Source: Methylotenera_A sp044222005 (GTDB lineage Bacteria; Pseudomonadota; Gammaproteobacteria; Burkholderiales; Methylophilaceae). Taken from it: 64,000 bases of DNA. The DNA is taken from positions 62,001-126,000 of the forward strand of contig JBGANY010000004.1 in assembly GCA_044222005.1 (NCBI GenBank), read 5' to 3'. How positions within the stretch are numbered: the first letter of the stretch is position 1; every line of letters begins with the position of its first letter. Positions 17,560 through 26,262 of the stretch are shown here, in pieces. The translations under genes and the position numbers were made by a program. The notes under the pieces were generated by a model that saw only the letters and a list, made by a program, of their open reading frames with translations, ran no database searches and was not told the DNA's origin.

Positions 17560-19008
17560 ATGCTGCCCACCATCGTGCTCGTTGGTCGTCCCAACGTTGG
17601 AAAATCCACTTTATTCAATCGCCTGACCAAAAGCCGTGACGCGCTGGTGGCGGATTTGCCCGGGCTGACGCGCGACCGCCACTACGGGCGCGGCATAGGT
17701 GCCAGCAGGCCTTATCTGGTGATTGATACCGGCGGTTTTGAACCGACCGCCGAAAGCGGCATTTTAAAAGAGATGGCACGCCAGACTTTGCTGGCGATTG
17801 ATGAAGCGGATGTCGTGATTTTTCTGGTGGATGGCCGCGCCGGCATTACCCCGCAGGAATATATCATCGCGGATAAACTGCGCAGGGCGCAGCGCCCGGT
17901 GCTGCTGGCGGTGAACAAAACCGAAGGCATGCAAAAAGCGGTGGTGTCGGCGGATTTCCATGAGTTAGGGCTTGGTGAGCCGTTATCTATCTCGTCTGCG
18001 CATGGCGAAGGCGTGAAAGACTTGATCGAACTGGCGCTGGAAAATTTTCCTGAGCCACAAGAAGATGAAGAAGTTAAACACAATAACAAAGTGCCGAGAG
18101 TGGCCATCGTCGGCCGTCCCAACGTAGGCAAATCAACGCTGGTGAATGCCCTGCTAGGTGAGGAGCGCGTTATTGCTTTTGACGAGCCTGGCACCACGCG
18201 CGATTCGATTGAAATCGACCTGGAAAAGAACGGCAAACATTATGTGATCATCGATACAGCCGGTGTACGCAAACGCGGCAAGGTGTTTGAGTCGATTGAA
18301 AAATTCTCAGTGGTAAAAACCATGCAGGCGATTGAGGATGCCAATGTGGCGATTCTGGTGGTGGATGCGCAAGAGGGTATCACGGAACAGGATGCGCACG
18401 TGGCTGCATATATTCTGGATGCCGGGCGCGCCTTGGTGGTGGCGATTAACAAATGGGATGGCCTGAAAGACGATGAGCGCGAGTGGATTAAAAATGAAAT
18501 TGATCGCAAACTCCAATTTCTGGATTTCGCCAAATTCCACTACATTTCTGCGCTTCGCAAAAAAGGGTTGACTGAACTGTTTGCTTCGGTAGACGGCGCA
18601 TTCAAGGCGGCGTTTGCCAAACTGGCCACGCCGCAACTCACGCGTGTGCTGATCGATGCGGTTGCGCAGCACCAGCCGCCGGTCAGCAAGGGTATTCGTC
18701 CAAAATTGCGCTACGCGCATCAGGGTGGCATGAATCCGCCGATCGTGGTGATACACGGCAACCATGTGGATGGTGTAAAAGACAGCTACAAACGCTTTCT
18801 GGAAGGCGTGTTTCGCAAGACTTTCCAGCTGACAGGTACGCCATTGCGCGTTCAGTTCAAGCAGGGCGATAATCCGTTTGCAGAGCCGGACAAACGCAAA
18901 GCGGGTGAGGGGATTGTGAGCATGCGCCGTCGTAAGACTGCACAGCGTGCTGAATTAAAAGCAAAAAAGGATATTGAAGAAAAAGGCCGGCGCGCCAAAA
19001 AGCATTGA
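17560..19008 (+). CDS. der: Ribosome-assembly GTPase Der (EngA)
   Basis: A 482-residue tandem GTPase for 50S maturation. The first G domain has GRPNVGKSTLFN, DTGGFEP and NKTEG; the second has GRPNVGKSTLVN, DTAGVRKRGK and NKWDG; a KH-like domain follows and the tail is basic. Length is normal. It ends the plus-strand run and converges on the small membrane-protein gene at 19039-19359. Confidence 0.97.
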   Translation: MLPTIVLVGRPNVGKSTLFNRLTKSRDALVADLPGLTRDRHYGRGIGASRPYLVIDTGGFEPTAESGILKEMARQTLLAIDEADVVIFLVDGRAGITPQEYIIADKLRRAQRPVLLAVNKTEGMQKAVVSADFHELGLGEPLSISSAHGEGVKDLIELALENFPEPQEDEEVKHNNKVPRVAIVGRPNVGKSTLVNALLGEERVIAFDEPGTTRDSIEIDLEKNGKHYVIIDTAGVRKRGKVFESIEKFSVVKTMQAIEDANVAILVVDAQEGITEQDAHVAAYILDAGRALVVAINKWDGLKDDEREWIKNEIDRKLQFLDFAKFHYISALRKKGLTELFASVDGAFKAAFAKLATPQLTRVLIDAVAQHQPPVSKGIRPKLRYAHQGGMNPPIVVIHGNHVDGVKDSYKRFLEGVFRKTFQLTGTPLRVQFKQGDNPFAEPDKRKAGEGIVSMRRRKTAQRAELKAKKDIEEKGRRAKKH

Positions 19009-19038
19009 GCTTTGCCCGCTAAGACGTTCGGATAAAGG

Positions 19039-19359
19039 CTATTTATCCAGCAGCTTGTCTTCCTTAGGCAATTCATAAGGGTCTGCCACATAGGCAGGCC
19101 CTTTCATAAGCATGACGACAATGCATCCTATGGCGGTTGCGCCTACAAAGAACCAGTAGCTGAAAAGAAGCCCCAGGCACTGGTAAATGATCTTCTGCTG
19201 TGCCGGGCTCAGCGTGGCGTTGTTTAAATAAATACTGAGTATGATGGCAGCGAGTGGCGCTGTGCCCAGAAGAAATATCACCGGTATTTTTTTGAACAAC
19301 ACCCACTCAAACCCTGAGGGTGATCTGGTATATCCCGGCAATTTGTTAAGCAGGCCCAT
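19039..19359 (-). CDS. Small two-helix membrane protein, unknown function
   Basis: A 106-residue protein with two predicted membrane helices (IPVIFLLGTAPLAAIILSIYL and CLGLLFSYWFFVGATAIGCIVVMLM) and a short charged C-terminus. I do not recognise a family. It follows bamD on the same strand, eleven bases after its stop if translation begins at ATG 19359. An upstream in-frame ATG (19401) would overlap bamD. Co-transcription with bamD is likely. Confidence 0.7.
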   Translation of the reverse strand: MGLLNKLPGYTRSPSGFEWVLFKKIPVIFLLGTAPLAAIILSIYLNNATLSPAQQKIIYQCLGLLFSYWFFVGATAIGCIVVMLMKGPAYVADPYELPKEDKLLDK

Positions 19360-19370
19360 AAGTGGAGTTT

Positions 19371-20198
19371 TTAATAGAGGCTTTCCCAGAACTTCCACCA
19401 CACGCGCTCGTCCTCAGTCACTTTGCCGGTTACCATCGGATTTTGCGGGTAATTGGTTTTTAACACACGCAGGGTGTCTTCTTTCAAATCCTGCAAGTCC
19501 ATGTGGTCATAAGCGCTGATACTGATGACAAGCGCTTCTTCAACGGAAATAGAATTTGGATAATATTCCAGCACATATTTGGCGCGGTTAAGCGCTGCCA
19601 GATAGGCCTGACGCTTCATGTAATAGCGTGCTACGTGCATTTCGTGCTGAGACAACGTGTTCACCAGATACACCATGCGTTGTGTGGCGTCTTTATAGTA
19701 GCGGCTTTTCGGGTAGCGTTCGGTGAGCTCTTTGAATGCAGCGAATGAGAGTTTAAGCGCCTTCGGGTCGCGATCGCTGATTTCCTGTGCAGTCGCCTTT
19801 TCGATAATGCCGCGCTCGCTAAAGCTGGACAGGCCTTTTAAGTAATAAGCGTAGTCGACATTCGGATGATTGGGATGCAGTTTAATGAAACGATCTGCCG
19901 CGGCCACGCTGGAAACTGGATCGCCTTTTTTGTAGTAGGCGTAGGCAATCTCAAGCTGCGCCTGGGTTGCATATTTGCCGTGCGGAAAGCGTGATTCCAG
20001 TTTCTGAAAATAGCCAATGGCTTTGTCATAATCCTTGTCGATCATTTTAGCTTCGCCTTCCTGGTAGATGCGCTCAGCTTGCCAGCCTTTGGTGTCATCC
20101 AGTTCAGTGGGGTCGCCGAAAATAGCGCACGCTTGCATAAATAAAGCTAAAAGCCCAATGGATAAAAGCGGTAAAATACGTTTCACGATATATTTCAA
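19371..20198 (-). CDS. bamD: Outer-membrane assembly lipoprotein BamD
   Basis: The essential TPR lipoprotein of the BAM complex. The signal peptide KRILPLLSIGLLALFMQAC ends in a lipobox, then TPRs follow (AERIYQEGEAKMIDKDYDKAIGYFQKLESRFPHGKYATQAQLEIAYAYYKKGD and later repeats). I choose TTG 20198 because GCAGG stands eight bases before it; the longer in-frame ATG reading (20243) would run into divergent rluD, and GTG 20186 is also possible. Length is then 275 residues. Confidence 0.92.
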   Translation of the reverse strand: MKYIVKRILPLLSIGLLALFMQACAIFGDPTELDDTKGWQAERIYQEGEAKMIDKDYDKAIGYFQKLESRFPHGKYATQAQLEIAYAYYKKGDPVSSVAAADRFIKLHPNHPNVDYAYYLKGLSSFSERGIIEKATAQEISDRDPKALKLSFAAFKELTERYPKSRYYKDATQRMVYLVNTLSQHEMHVARYYMKRQAYLAALNRAKYVLEYYPNSISVEEALVISISAYDHMDLQDLKEDTLRVLKTNYPQNPMVTGKVTEDERVWWKFWESLY

Positions 20199-20236
20199 AA
20201 TGAAAACCTGCAAATTAATTTGTTTCATTATAACTG

Positions 20237-21340
20237 ATGCCAAAGAAAAAGCCGATGCAAACGAAGACAGATATTACGCTTAACATCCCAATGCATTTGG
20301 GTGGTGAGCGGTTGGACATCGCATTGCAGAAAATGTTGCCTGAGCACTCACGCAGCCGTTTGCAGGCCTGGATAAAAGCCGGCCTGGTGACTTTGAATAA
20401 CGAAGCTACAACTGCCAAAACCAAAGTGTGGGGCGGCGAAAAAGTGAATGTGAAGCCGCAGGACAATCCGCAGGAACAGGCTTTTTTGCCGGAAAACATC
20501 CCGCTGGATATTGTGTACGAAGATGACGAATTGCTGGTAATCAACAAGCCTGCCGGTTTGGTGGTGCACCCTGCGGCCGGCAACTGGAGCGGCACTTTGC
20601 TGAATGCTTTGCTGTACTACGCCCCGCAGTTGGCAGAAATTCCCCGTTGCGGCATCGTGCACCGGCTGGACAAGGACACCAGCGGTTTGCTGGTAGTGGC
20701 AAAAACACTGGAAGCGCAGACCAGCCTGGTGCGCCAGTTGCAGGCGCGCACGGTAAAGCGTGAATACCGGGCGATTGTATGGGGACAGATCTGGCGCAAT
20801 GGCACGATTAACCAGCCCATCGGGCGCCATCCGCATGCGCGTACCAAAATGGCGGTTACCCGCACGGGCAAGCCGGCCGTGACGCACTACGAGGTGCTGG
20901 AACGCTTTGGCGTGCATACTTACTTGCGCTGTGTGCTTGAGACGGGCCGTACTCATCAAATCCGCGTGCATTTACAGTTCCTCAAGGCACCCATGCTGGG
21001 CGATCCTGTCTATGGCATAGGCAATATCATTCCGCATAAACTCATGACGCAAACCTTGAAAGATGCGGTTTCCGGTTTTAAGCGCCAGGCGTTGCATGCG
21101 ATCAAGCTTGGGCTGATTCATCCTAAGACTCAGCAGCCGATGGAATGGCAGATCGAGTTGGCGGCTGATATGAAAGCCTTGCTGGAAGCAATGCGCCACG
21201 AAGATGTAGTAGAGGAAGCCATGCCGGAGTTCTTGCCCCCAGAGTTCTTACCGGAAGACCAGCCGTATGAATACGATGAATCGGATGAAGATTGGGATGA
21301 CTTTGACGATGAGGACGAATTAGATGCTGAAGAAGAGTGA
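20237..21340 (+). CDS. rluD: 23S rRNA pseudouridine synthase RluD
   Basis: A 367-residue RluD/RluA-family enzyme with an N-terminal S4 domain (ERLDIALQKMLPEHSRSRLQAWIKAGLVTLNN), catalytic motif HRLDKDTSGLL (Asp near residue 144) and C-terminal RTHQIRVHLQFLKAPMLGDPVYG. RluD modifies U1911, U1915 and U1917 of helix 69. An unusual acidic tail of about 28 residues (EDQPYEYDESDEDWDDFDD and on) follows. It is divergent from bamD and overlaps or abuts pgeF, the standard order. Confidence 0.94.
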   Translation: MPKKKPMQTKTDITLNIPMHLGGERLDIALQKMLPEHSRSRLQAWIKAGLVTLNNEATTAKTKVWGGEKVNVKPQDNPQEQAFLPENIPLDIVYEDDELLVINKPAGLVVHPAAGNWSGTLLNALLYYAPQLAEIPRCGIVHRLDKDTSGLLVVAKTLEAQTSLVRQLQARTVKREYRAIVWGQIWRNGTINQPIGRHPHARTKMAVTRTGKPAVTHYEVLERFGVHTYLRCVLETGRTHQIRVHLQFLKAPMLGDPVYGIGNIIPHKLMTQTLKDAVSGFKRQALHAIKLGLIHPKTQQPMEWQIELAADMKALLEAMRHEDVVEEAMPEFLPPEFLPEDQPYEYDESDEDWDDFDDEDELDAEEE

Positions 21341-21344
21341 CTTC

Positions 21345-22064
21345 ATGGTTCCCGATTGGCCAGCGCCGTCCAATGTGCATGCATTGCAGACCACGCGCGT
21401 TGGCGGCGTTAGCCGTGCGCCATACGACACGCTGAACCTGGGCATCCATGTGGGCGATGACCCGCTTAATGTTGCAGCAAACTGCCAATTACTGAGCCCT
21501 TTTGTGCCGAGCGAACCGGTATGGCTGAATCAGGTACACGGCACGCTGACGATAGACGCAGAAACTGCAGGTTGCGCGCCACCGGATGCTGATGCCAGCT
21601 ACACGCATCAGCGTAATGTGGTTTGTGCCACCATGACGGCAGATTGCCTGCCGCTGCTTTTCTGTAACCAGGCCGGCACAGAAGTCGCAGCAGTGCATGC
21701 AGGCTGGAAAGGTTTGCTGGACGGCGTGATTGAATCCGCGCTGGATAAAATGCAATCCAAACCCAGTGAGATTTTAGTCTGGCTCGGTCCCGCGATTGGC
21801 CCGCAGGCATTTGAGGTCGGTAGTGAAGTACGCGATGCTTTTATCAAAAAACTACCACAAGCAGAAACTGCGTTTCAGCCGCACGGCGAAAAATGGCTGG
21901 GTGACATATTCATGCTGGCCAGGCAACGCCTTGCCGAACGTGGCGCGACGCAGGTGTATGGCGGCGGCATTTGCACGTATAGCAATCCTGAGCGCTTCTT
22001 TTCATTTCGACGCGACAATGTCACCGGGCGCATGGCAACGCTGATCTGGTTAGAGAACCTCTGA
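21345..22064 (+). CDS. pgeF: Multicopper-type oxidase/PgeF (YfiH, LACC1 family)
   Basis: A YfiH family protein. Homologues show purine-nucleoside phosphorylase/adenosine deaminase activity and, in E. coli, edit UDP-MurNAc-L-Ser precursors. Metal-site motifs are MTADCLPLLFCNQ, AAVHAGWKGLLDGV and the later GGICTYSNPERFFSFRRD. ATG 21345 has a good upstream GAAGAG; ATG 21324 inside rluD is an alternative. The last three codons and the stop (GAG AAC CTC TGA) lie in MITE copy B. Confidence 0.9.
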   Translation: MVPDWPAPSNVHALQTTRVGGVSRAPYDTLNLGIHVGDDPLNVAANCQLLSPFVPSEPVWLNQVHGTLTIDAETAGCAPPDADASYTHQRNVVCATMTADCLPLLFCNQAGTEVAAVHAGWKGLLDGVIESALDKMQSKPSEILVWLGPAIGPQAFEVGSEVRDAFIKKLPQAETAFQPHGEKWLGDIFMLARQRLAERGATQVYGGGICTYSNPERFFSFRRDNVTGRMATLIWLENL

Positions 22065-22099
22065 TTAAGTCCGCCATGAGGGACTTAATCAGAGGTTCC
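22054..22099. mobile_element. MITE-like element, copy B (ends only)
   Basis: Essentially two ends of the copy A family joined by an 8-base spacer: GAACCTCTGATTAAGTCC at 22055-22072, GCCATGAG, then its perfect complement at 22081-22098. The left end has one changed base relative to copy A. The result is an 18-bp hairpin. Flanks read TTAG on the left and TTGG on the right, and TGGTT occurs just outside both ends, hinting at a target duplication. It overlaps the end of pgeF. Confidence 0.75.
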
Positions 22100-22105
22100 T
22101 TGGTT

Positions 22106-22111
22106 TATAAT
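22106..22111 (+). promoter_or_regulatory. Candidate -10 hexamer for the ZIP transporter gene
   Basis: A perfect TATAAT sits 27 bases before the ZIP start codon and 7 bases after MITE copy B. A 17-bp spacer places the -35 region (ACTTAA, 22083-22088) inside the element's right end; it is a weak match to consensus. Confidence 0.4.
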
Positions 22112-22137
22112 GCTACAACTTTTTTCTGTACAGATTC

Positions 22138-23019
22138 ATGACCATTCCTAACTTTTCCGTTTTACTCTGGATTGTAATATTCAGCCTGATTGGCGGCGTT
22201 TTAAGCGTGGCAGGTGCTGCGCTGGTAGCCTTGCATGCGCGTATCGCGGCTATTCCCATGCTGATCAGCTATGCCATCGGCGCAATGCTGGGGGCGGTTT
22301 TTCTGGAGATTCTGCCCGAAGCGATAAAAATCGCCAGCAATGTGCAGCACATGACAGCTACGGTGCTATTCGGCATTTTGCTGTTTTTTACGCTTGAAAA
22401 ACTGGTGATATGGCGGCATTGCCATGGCGACCATTGCGAAGTACATGCGATTCATACCGAGGAGGAATGCCCGGAAACGCATCCGCACACCACCAAATAC
22501 AAGCCGGTCAGCGTGAAGCAGCCTTTGGTGAACTTGCATACTGCAAACCATCACACCCATGCGCATGACCATGGGCGCAGCGGCATGATGGTGATGATAG
22601 GCGACACGTTTCATAACTTTGTAGATGGCATTCTGATCGCCTCGGCATTTATGGTCGATGTAAAAGTCGGGATAGTGACGGCGATCGCGATTATCGCGCA
22701 TGAAATTCCGCAGGAAGTGGGCGATTTTTTAATCCTGCTGCACTCAGGCTACAGCAAAAAACAGGCATTTATTTTCAATCTGGTATCCAGTTTTGCAACC
22801 GTTGTCGGTGGTGCTATTGCTTATTTTGCCTTGAGCCATGTGCAGGGCTGGATTCCCACTATTTTGGGTCTGGCGGCTTCAAGTATGCTGTATGTGGCGG
22901 TGGCGGATTTAATTCCCAGCCTGCATAAACGCACCGAACTGCACGCCACCATTTCGCAGCTCGTGCTGATTGCCTGCGGCGTAGCCTCGATCTGGCTGGC
23001 AGGCCATTTTTTAGAATAG
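22138..23019 (+). CDS. ZIP family divalent metal transporter
   Basis: A 293-residue ZIP permease with about eight membrane segments. The metal path motifs are HNFVDG near residue 157 and HEIPQEVGD near residue 187. A His-rich cytoplasmic loop (HCHGDHCEVHAIH, then NHHTHAHDHGR) precedes the first motif, as is typical for zinc/iron sensing. Substrate is probably Zn(II) or Fe(II). Expression may start from the TATAAT at 22106. Confidence 0.9.
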   Translation: MTIPNFSVLLWIVIFSLIGGVLSVAGAALVALHARIAAIPMLISYAIGAMLGAVFLEILPEAIKIASNVQHMTATVLFGILLFFTLEKLVIWRHCHGDHCEVHAIHTEEECPETHPHTTKYKPVSVKQPLVNLHTANHHTHAHDHGRSGMMVMIGDTFHNFVDGILIASAFMVDVKVGIVTAIAIIAHEIPQEVGDFLILLHSGYSKKQAFIFNLVSSFATVVGGAIAYFALSHVQGWIPTILGLAASSMLYVAVADLIPSLHKRTELHATISQLVLIACGVASIWLAGHFLE

Positions 23020-23028
23020 TTGGACTAT

Positions 23029-24319
23029 ATGAAAACTCCTACATCCATTGCACCAAAAGTCGGTTTCGTTTCCCTGGGCTGCCCCAAGGCAGGCTCGGAT
23101 GCAGAGCGCATTCTTACGCAATTGCGGGCAGAAGGTTACGAAATCGGTGCAACTTACGAAGATTCCGATTTGGTTGTTGTCAACACCTGCGGCTTTATCG
23201 ATAGTGCGGTAGAAGAGTCGCTGGATGCGATAGGCGAGGCGATTAACAAGAATGGCAAAGTCATCGTCACCGGCTGTTTAGGCGCAAAAAAGGGCGTGGT
23301 CGAGTCGGCACACCCAAGCGTATTGGCCGTGACAGGCCCGCACGCGCTGGAAGAAGTCATGACAGCCGTACATGCCAATCTGCCCAAATTGCATGATCCT
23401 TATACTGACTTGGTGCCACCGCAAGGCATACGTTTAACGCCTAGCCACTATGCGTATTTGAAAATCTCGGAAGGTTGTAACCACCGTTGCAGTTTTTGCA
23501 TCATCCCCAGCCTGCGTGGCGATTTAGTCAGCCGCCCGATAGGCGAGGTGATGAATGAGGCGGAAAACCTTGTCAATGCAGGCGTTTCCGAGATTTTAGT
23601 CATCTCGCAGGACACTTCGGCCTATGGTGTCGATGTCAAGTATAGAAGCGGCTTCTGGAATGGCCGCCCAATCAAAACGCGCATGACGGAACTCACCAAA
23701 GCGTTAAGTGAGCTCGGCGTGTGGGTGCGTTTGCACTATGTGTACCCATATCCGCATGTGGATGAGGTGATTCCATTGATGGCGGATGGCCTGATTTTGC
23801 CGTATCTGGATGTGCCGTTTCAGCATGCCAGTCCGCGTATTCTCAAGGCTATGAAACGCCCTGCGAGCAGCGAGAACAATCTTGCGCGCATCAAGGCATG
23901 GCGCGAAATCTGCCCGGATATTACCGTGCGCAGTACCTTTATTGCCGGCTTTCCGGGCGAGACGGAAGACGATTTTCAGCAACTGCTCGATTTCTTGGAA
24001 GAAGCGCAACTGGATAGAGTCGGCTGTTTTGCCTATTCTGCGGGAGCGCTTAAGCCGATTTATGGCGGTGCAGGAGCGCATCAGCGCCGCCAAGCTGCAT
24101 GCCAAAATCGGCAGCATGCAGACCGTGCTGGTGGATGAGATTGTGCATGATGCCGAAGGTAATGTCGAAGCAGTTGGCCGCACTAAAGCGGATGCGCCGG
24201 AGATTGATGGTGTGGTATATCTGGAAGATGCCGAAGGGTTAACACCGGGGGATTTTGTGGAAGTGGAGATTTATAGTGCGGATGGGCATGATTTGAGGGG
24301 TGGGCCACCGCGTGACTAA
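23029..24319 (+). pseudogene. rimO: Ribosomal protein S12 methylthiotransferase RimO, frameshifted
   Basis: RimO methylthiolates Asp88 of S12. The MTTase domain (VGFVSLGCPKAGSDAERIL, NTCGF, TGCLG) and radical-SAM domain (SEGCNHRCSFCIIPSLRG) are intact. At CFAYS the frame breaks (about 24039/24040): the first frame runs on as unrelated residues to 24138, while RFMAVQERISAAKLHAKIG and the TRAM domain (DAPEIDGVVYLEDAEG) continue one frame over to 24319. In E. coli RimO, YS and RFM are separated by 24 residues; here only 16 nt remain, so about 56 nt seem to be missing. Either decay or assembly error. Confidence 0.88.
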
Positions 24320-24905
24320 TTTAGAAATAGAGCTTAAGAACGCCCAAGAAGAAGTAAAAAATAAGTGTGGGCGAAATATGCTTCTATTTCAGCAAGCTGA
24401 ACACTTGCTTAAGTATTTAGTTTCAATAGGTGAGATTTCTGGCTACGCGAGTGAGGTTAACAATAAATTAGAAAAACAAAAAGAAAAAACTTCAGTAAAA
24501 ACTTTGGGTCAATTGGTCGGGAAGTTTACAGAAAATACTTTTAGTGAACATGAAGAGCATGCTTCACCAGAGGTTGTAAAGGAAATGTTTATTTCTACTA
24601 GTTTCAAAATTGAAAGTGATACGGCCTATTATGAAGCTAGAAAGCAAGCTTTAGCTTTAATGGTTGTTGATAGAAATGATCTAAATCATCATTTATTGCC
24701 ACGTATTAATTTCAGTTCGATTGATAGTTGCAGACAAACAATTGAGTACCTTGATAAACAACGTGAAAAGCATTTGCCAGAGATTGAGATTCTTAAAAAT
24801 ATAGTTAAAAGTCGCCAAGAAAGTATAAAAGTTTTAGCTCAAGTTTTAGATTCTGATGAATTTTGGAATCACATTGAATCTGAAAGCCAACACCCTAATA
24901 ACTGA
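24312..24905 (+). CDS. AT-rich gene of unknown function
   Basis: I do not recognise this 197-residue protein. It is largely helical and charged, with coiled-coil-like ends (TNLEIELKNAQEEVKNKCG near the start, YLDKQREKHLPEIEILKNIVKSRQESIKVLAQ near the C-terminus) and a central DRNDLNHHLLP. No signal or membrane segment is seen. Base composition is clearly more AT-rich than its neighbours, suggesting transfer. It overlaps the rimO remnant by 8 bp; GTG 24312 or 24300 could be the start. Confidence 0.65.
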   Translation: MTNLEIELKNAQEEVKNKCGRNMLLFQQAEHLLKYLVSIGEISGYASEVNNKLEKQKEKTSVKTLGQLVGKFTENTFSEHEEHASPEVVKEMFISTSFKIESDTAYYEARKQALALMVVDRNDLNHHLLPRINFSSIDSCRQTIEYLDKQREKHLPEIEILKNIVKSRQESIKVLAQVLDSDEFWNHIESESQHPNN

Positions 24906-24929
24906 AAGTTATTGAGTCGATAGTAACTT

Positions 24930-25135
24930 CTTTCGCCTCTAGGCGAGTCACTTTACTTTTGCTTGCTCAAAAGAAAGTAACCAAATAAAAGAGCACCCCG
25001 CTGCCGCTTGTTTCCTTCGGTCTTAGCGCCGCATCTGGGCGGCTGCGGAACTCGTGCTTTCAGCACTCAAACAGTCCTCGCCGCTTTCCATCTGCCGCTC
25101 AAGCCGAAGGCGCGGCAAAGGGGATTTAAAGTCAA
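24930..25135. repeat. Dispersed proteobacterial intergenic repeat
   Basis: The 316-bp gap between the unknown gene and hxlR holds a block with the inverted repeat ACTTTACTTTTG-CTTGCT-CAAAAGAAAGT and then a GC-rich part (CACCCCGCTGCCGCTTG, GGCGGCTGCGGAACTCG, CGCGGCAAAGGGG). From memory the same wording recurs between genes in many beta- and gammaproteobacteria, where it yields spurious ORF calls. No transposase is attached. I see no gene in it. Confidence 0.5.
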
Positions 25136-25221
25136 CACCATACGAATGCAACTGTAAATTGATGCTCTGGAAGCCTCATGCGTATTGGCTTGCAGGTCAT
25201 TCATTTTATCGAAAATGCGCG

Positions 25222-25614
25222 TTACTTTTCGTTTAGCGCATCATATGTCTGTTGTGCGCTAAGCACCGCTTCAATATTGGCCTCCGACCACGTTTTAATG
25301 GCATAGAGTAAGTCTTTTAGCGTGTGTCCAAGCGGGGTGAGGGCGTATTCCACTTTTGGCGGAACAGTGGCGTAAACCGTTCTGTCCACCAGCCCGTCGC
25401 GCTCTAGATTGCGCAAGGTCTGCGTGAGCATCTTTTGCGAGATACCGTCAATCTCGCGCTGCAGATGGCTAAAGCGTTTGGTACCGTCTTGCAGCAAAAT
25501 CACCACCAGCACTGTCCATTTATCTGCGATTCTGTTCAGTACCAGGCGTGTGGGGCATAGCGCATTAAAAGCACATGCGTGATTCTCTAGTGGTATTTGT
25601 TCATTAGTATCCAT
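25222..25614 (-). CDS. HxlR-family transcriptional regulator
   Basis: A 130-residue MarR/HxlR-type winged-helix regulator. The N-terminal Cys-containing part (NHACAFNALCPTRLVLNRIADKWTVLVV) is followed by the recognition region (FSHLQREIDGISQKMLTQTLRNLERDGLVDRTVYATVPPKVEYALTPLG). HxlR proteins often respond to aldehydes, quinones or redox change through a Cys. It is divergent from the flavodoxin-like gene, 99 bp away, and is likely its regulator. Confidence 0.9.
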   Translation of the reverse strand: MDTNEQIPLENHACAFNALCPTRLVLNRIADKWTVLVVILLQDGTKRFSHLQREIDGISQKMLTQTLRNLERDGLVDRTVYATVPPKVEYALTPLGHTLKDLLYAIKTWSEANIEAVLSAQQTYDALNEK

Positions 25615-25656
25615 AAAGTACCTATATGATATTGTGGTGCCTACTTACTTTTAGTT

Positions 25657-25671
25657 ACTATAACTGATAGT
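25657..25671. promoter_or_regulatory. Candidate HxlR operator
   Basis: ACTAT-AACTG-ATAGT is a perfect 5+5 inverted repeat in the hxlR/flavoprotein divergent spacer, 42 bp before the flavoprotein start. Nearby CTTACTTTTAGTTA resembles sites of this family. The repeat is observed; regulator binding is inferred. Confidence 0.4.
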
Positions 25672-25713
25672 ATGCGCTGAATCAATCTCAACACTAAAAA
25701 CAGGAGTGTAAAA

Positions 25714-26262
25714 ATGGCATCAGTCGTTGTAATCTATCATAGTGGTTATGGGCATACTGCAAGGCAGGCCGAGGCAGTTGCGGCAGGCGCAAAAGCGGAT
25801 TTAATCGCGATTGACGCGAATGGCGATATCACTGAAGCGGATTGGACTAAGTTGGACGCTGCAAAGGCGATTATCTTTGGCTCCCCGACTTATATGGGTA
25901 GCGTGAGCTGGCAGTTTAAAAAATTTGCTGATGCCAGCTCAAAAAAATGGTTTACACAAGAATGGAAAAACAAGGTTTTTGCCGGATTTACCAATTCTGC
26001 CACCATGAATGGCGATAAATTCTCGACCATTCAATATTTAATCACGCTTGCCATGCAGCACTCTGGCGTGTGGGTGGGTACTGGCTTGATGCCAGCCAAC
26101 ACCAAGGCTGCCAAACATGGCGATGTGAACTATGTAGGTGGTTTTACTGGCGCACTGATGACGTCACCAAGCGATGCATCGCCTGACGAAGTGAATAAAG
26201 GCGATCTGGAAACCGCACGGTTGTTGGGTGTGCGTGTAGCGGAATTTGCGGCTAAAGGCTAA
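25714..26262 (+). CDS. Flavodoxin-fold NAD(P)H:quinone/FMN reductase
   Basis: A 182-residue flavodoxin-like protein. The FMN phosphate loop is HSGYGHTARQAEAV (residues 9-22), and FGSPTYMGSVSWQFKKF and FTNSATMNGDK are flavin-contact regions. It resembles WrbA-type quinone reductases that use two-electron reduction. A strong ribosome-binding site (CAGGAGTG) precedes the ATG. Paired with a divergent HxlR gene, it probably answers quinone or aldehyde stress. Confidence 0.85.
   Translation: MASVVVIYHSGYGHTARQAEAVAAGAKADLIAIDANGDITEADWTKLDAAKAIIFGSPTYMGSVSWQFKKFADASSKKWFTQEWKNKVFAGFTNSATMNGDKFSTIQYLITLAMQHSGVWVGTGLMPANTKAAKHGDVNYVGGFTGALMTSPSDASPDEVNKGDLETARLLGVRVAEFAAKG

Noticed and set aside
25054..25236. 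A 60-codon frame in the dispersed repeat
   Set aside because: This repeat type gives spurious ORFs in many genomes; no start signal or conserved protein is apparent.
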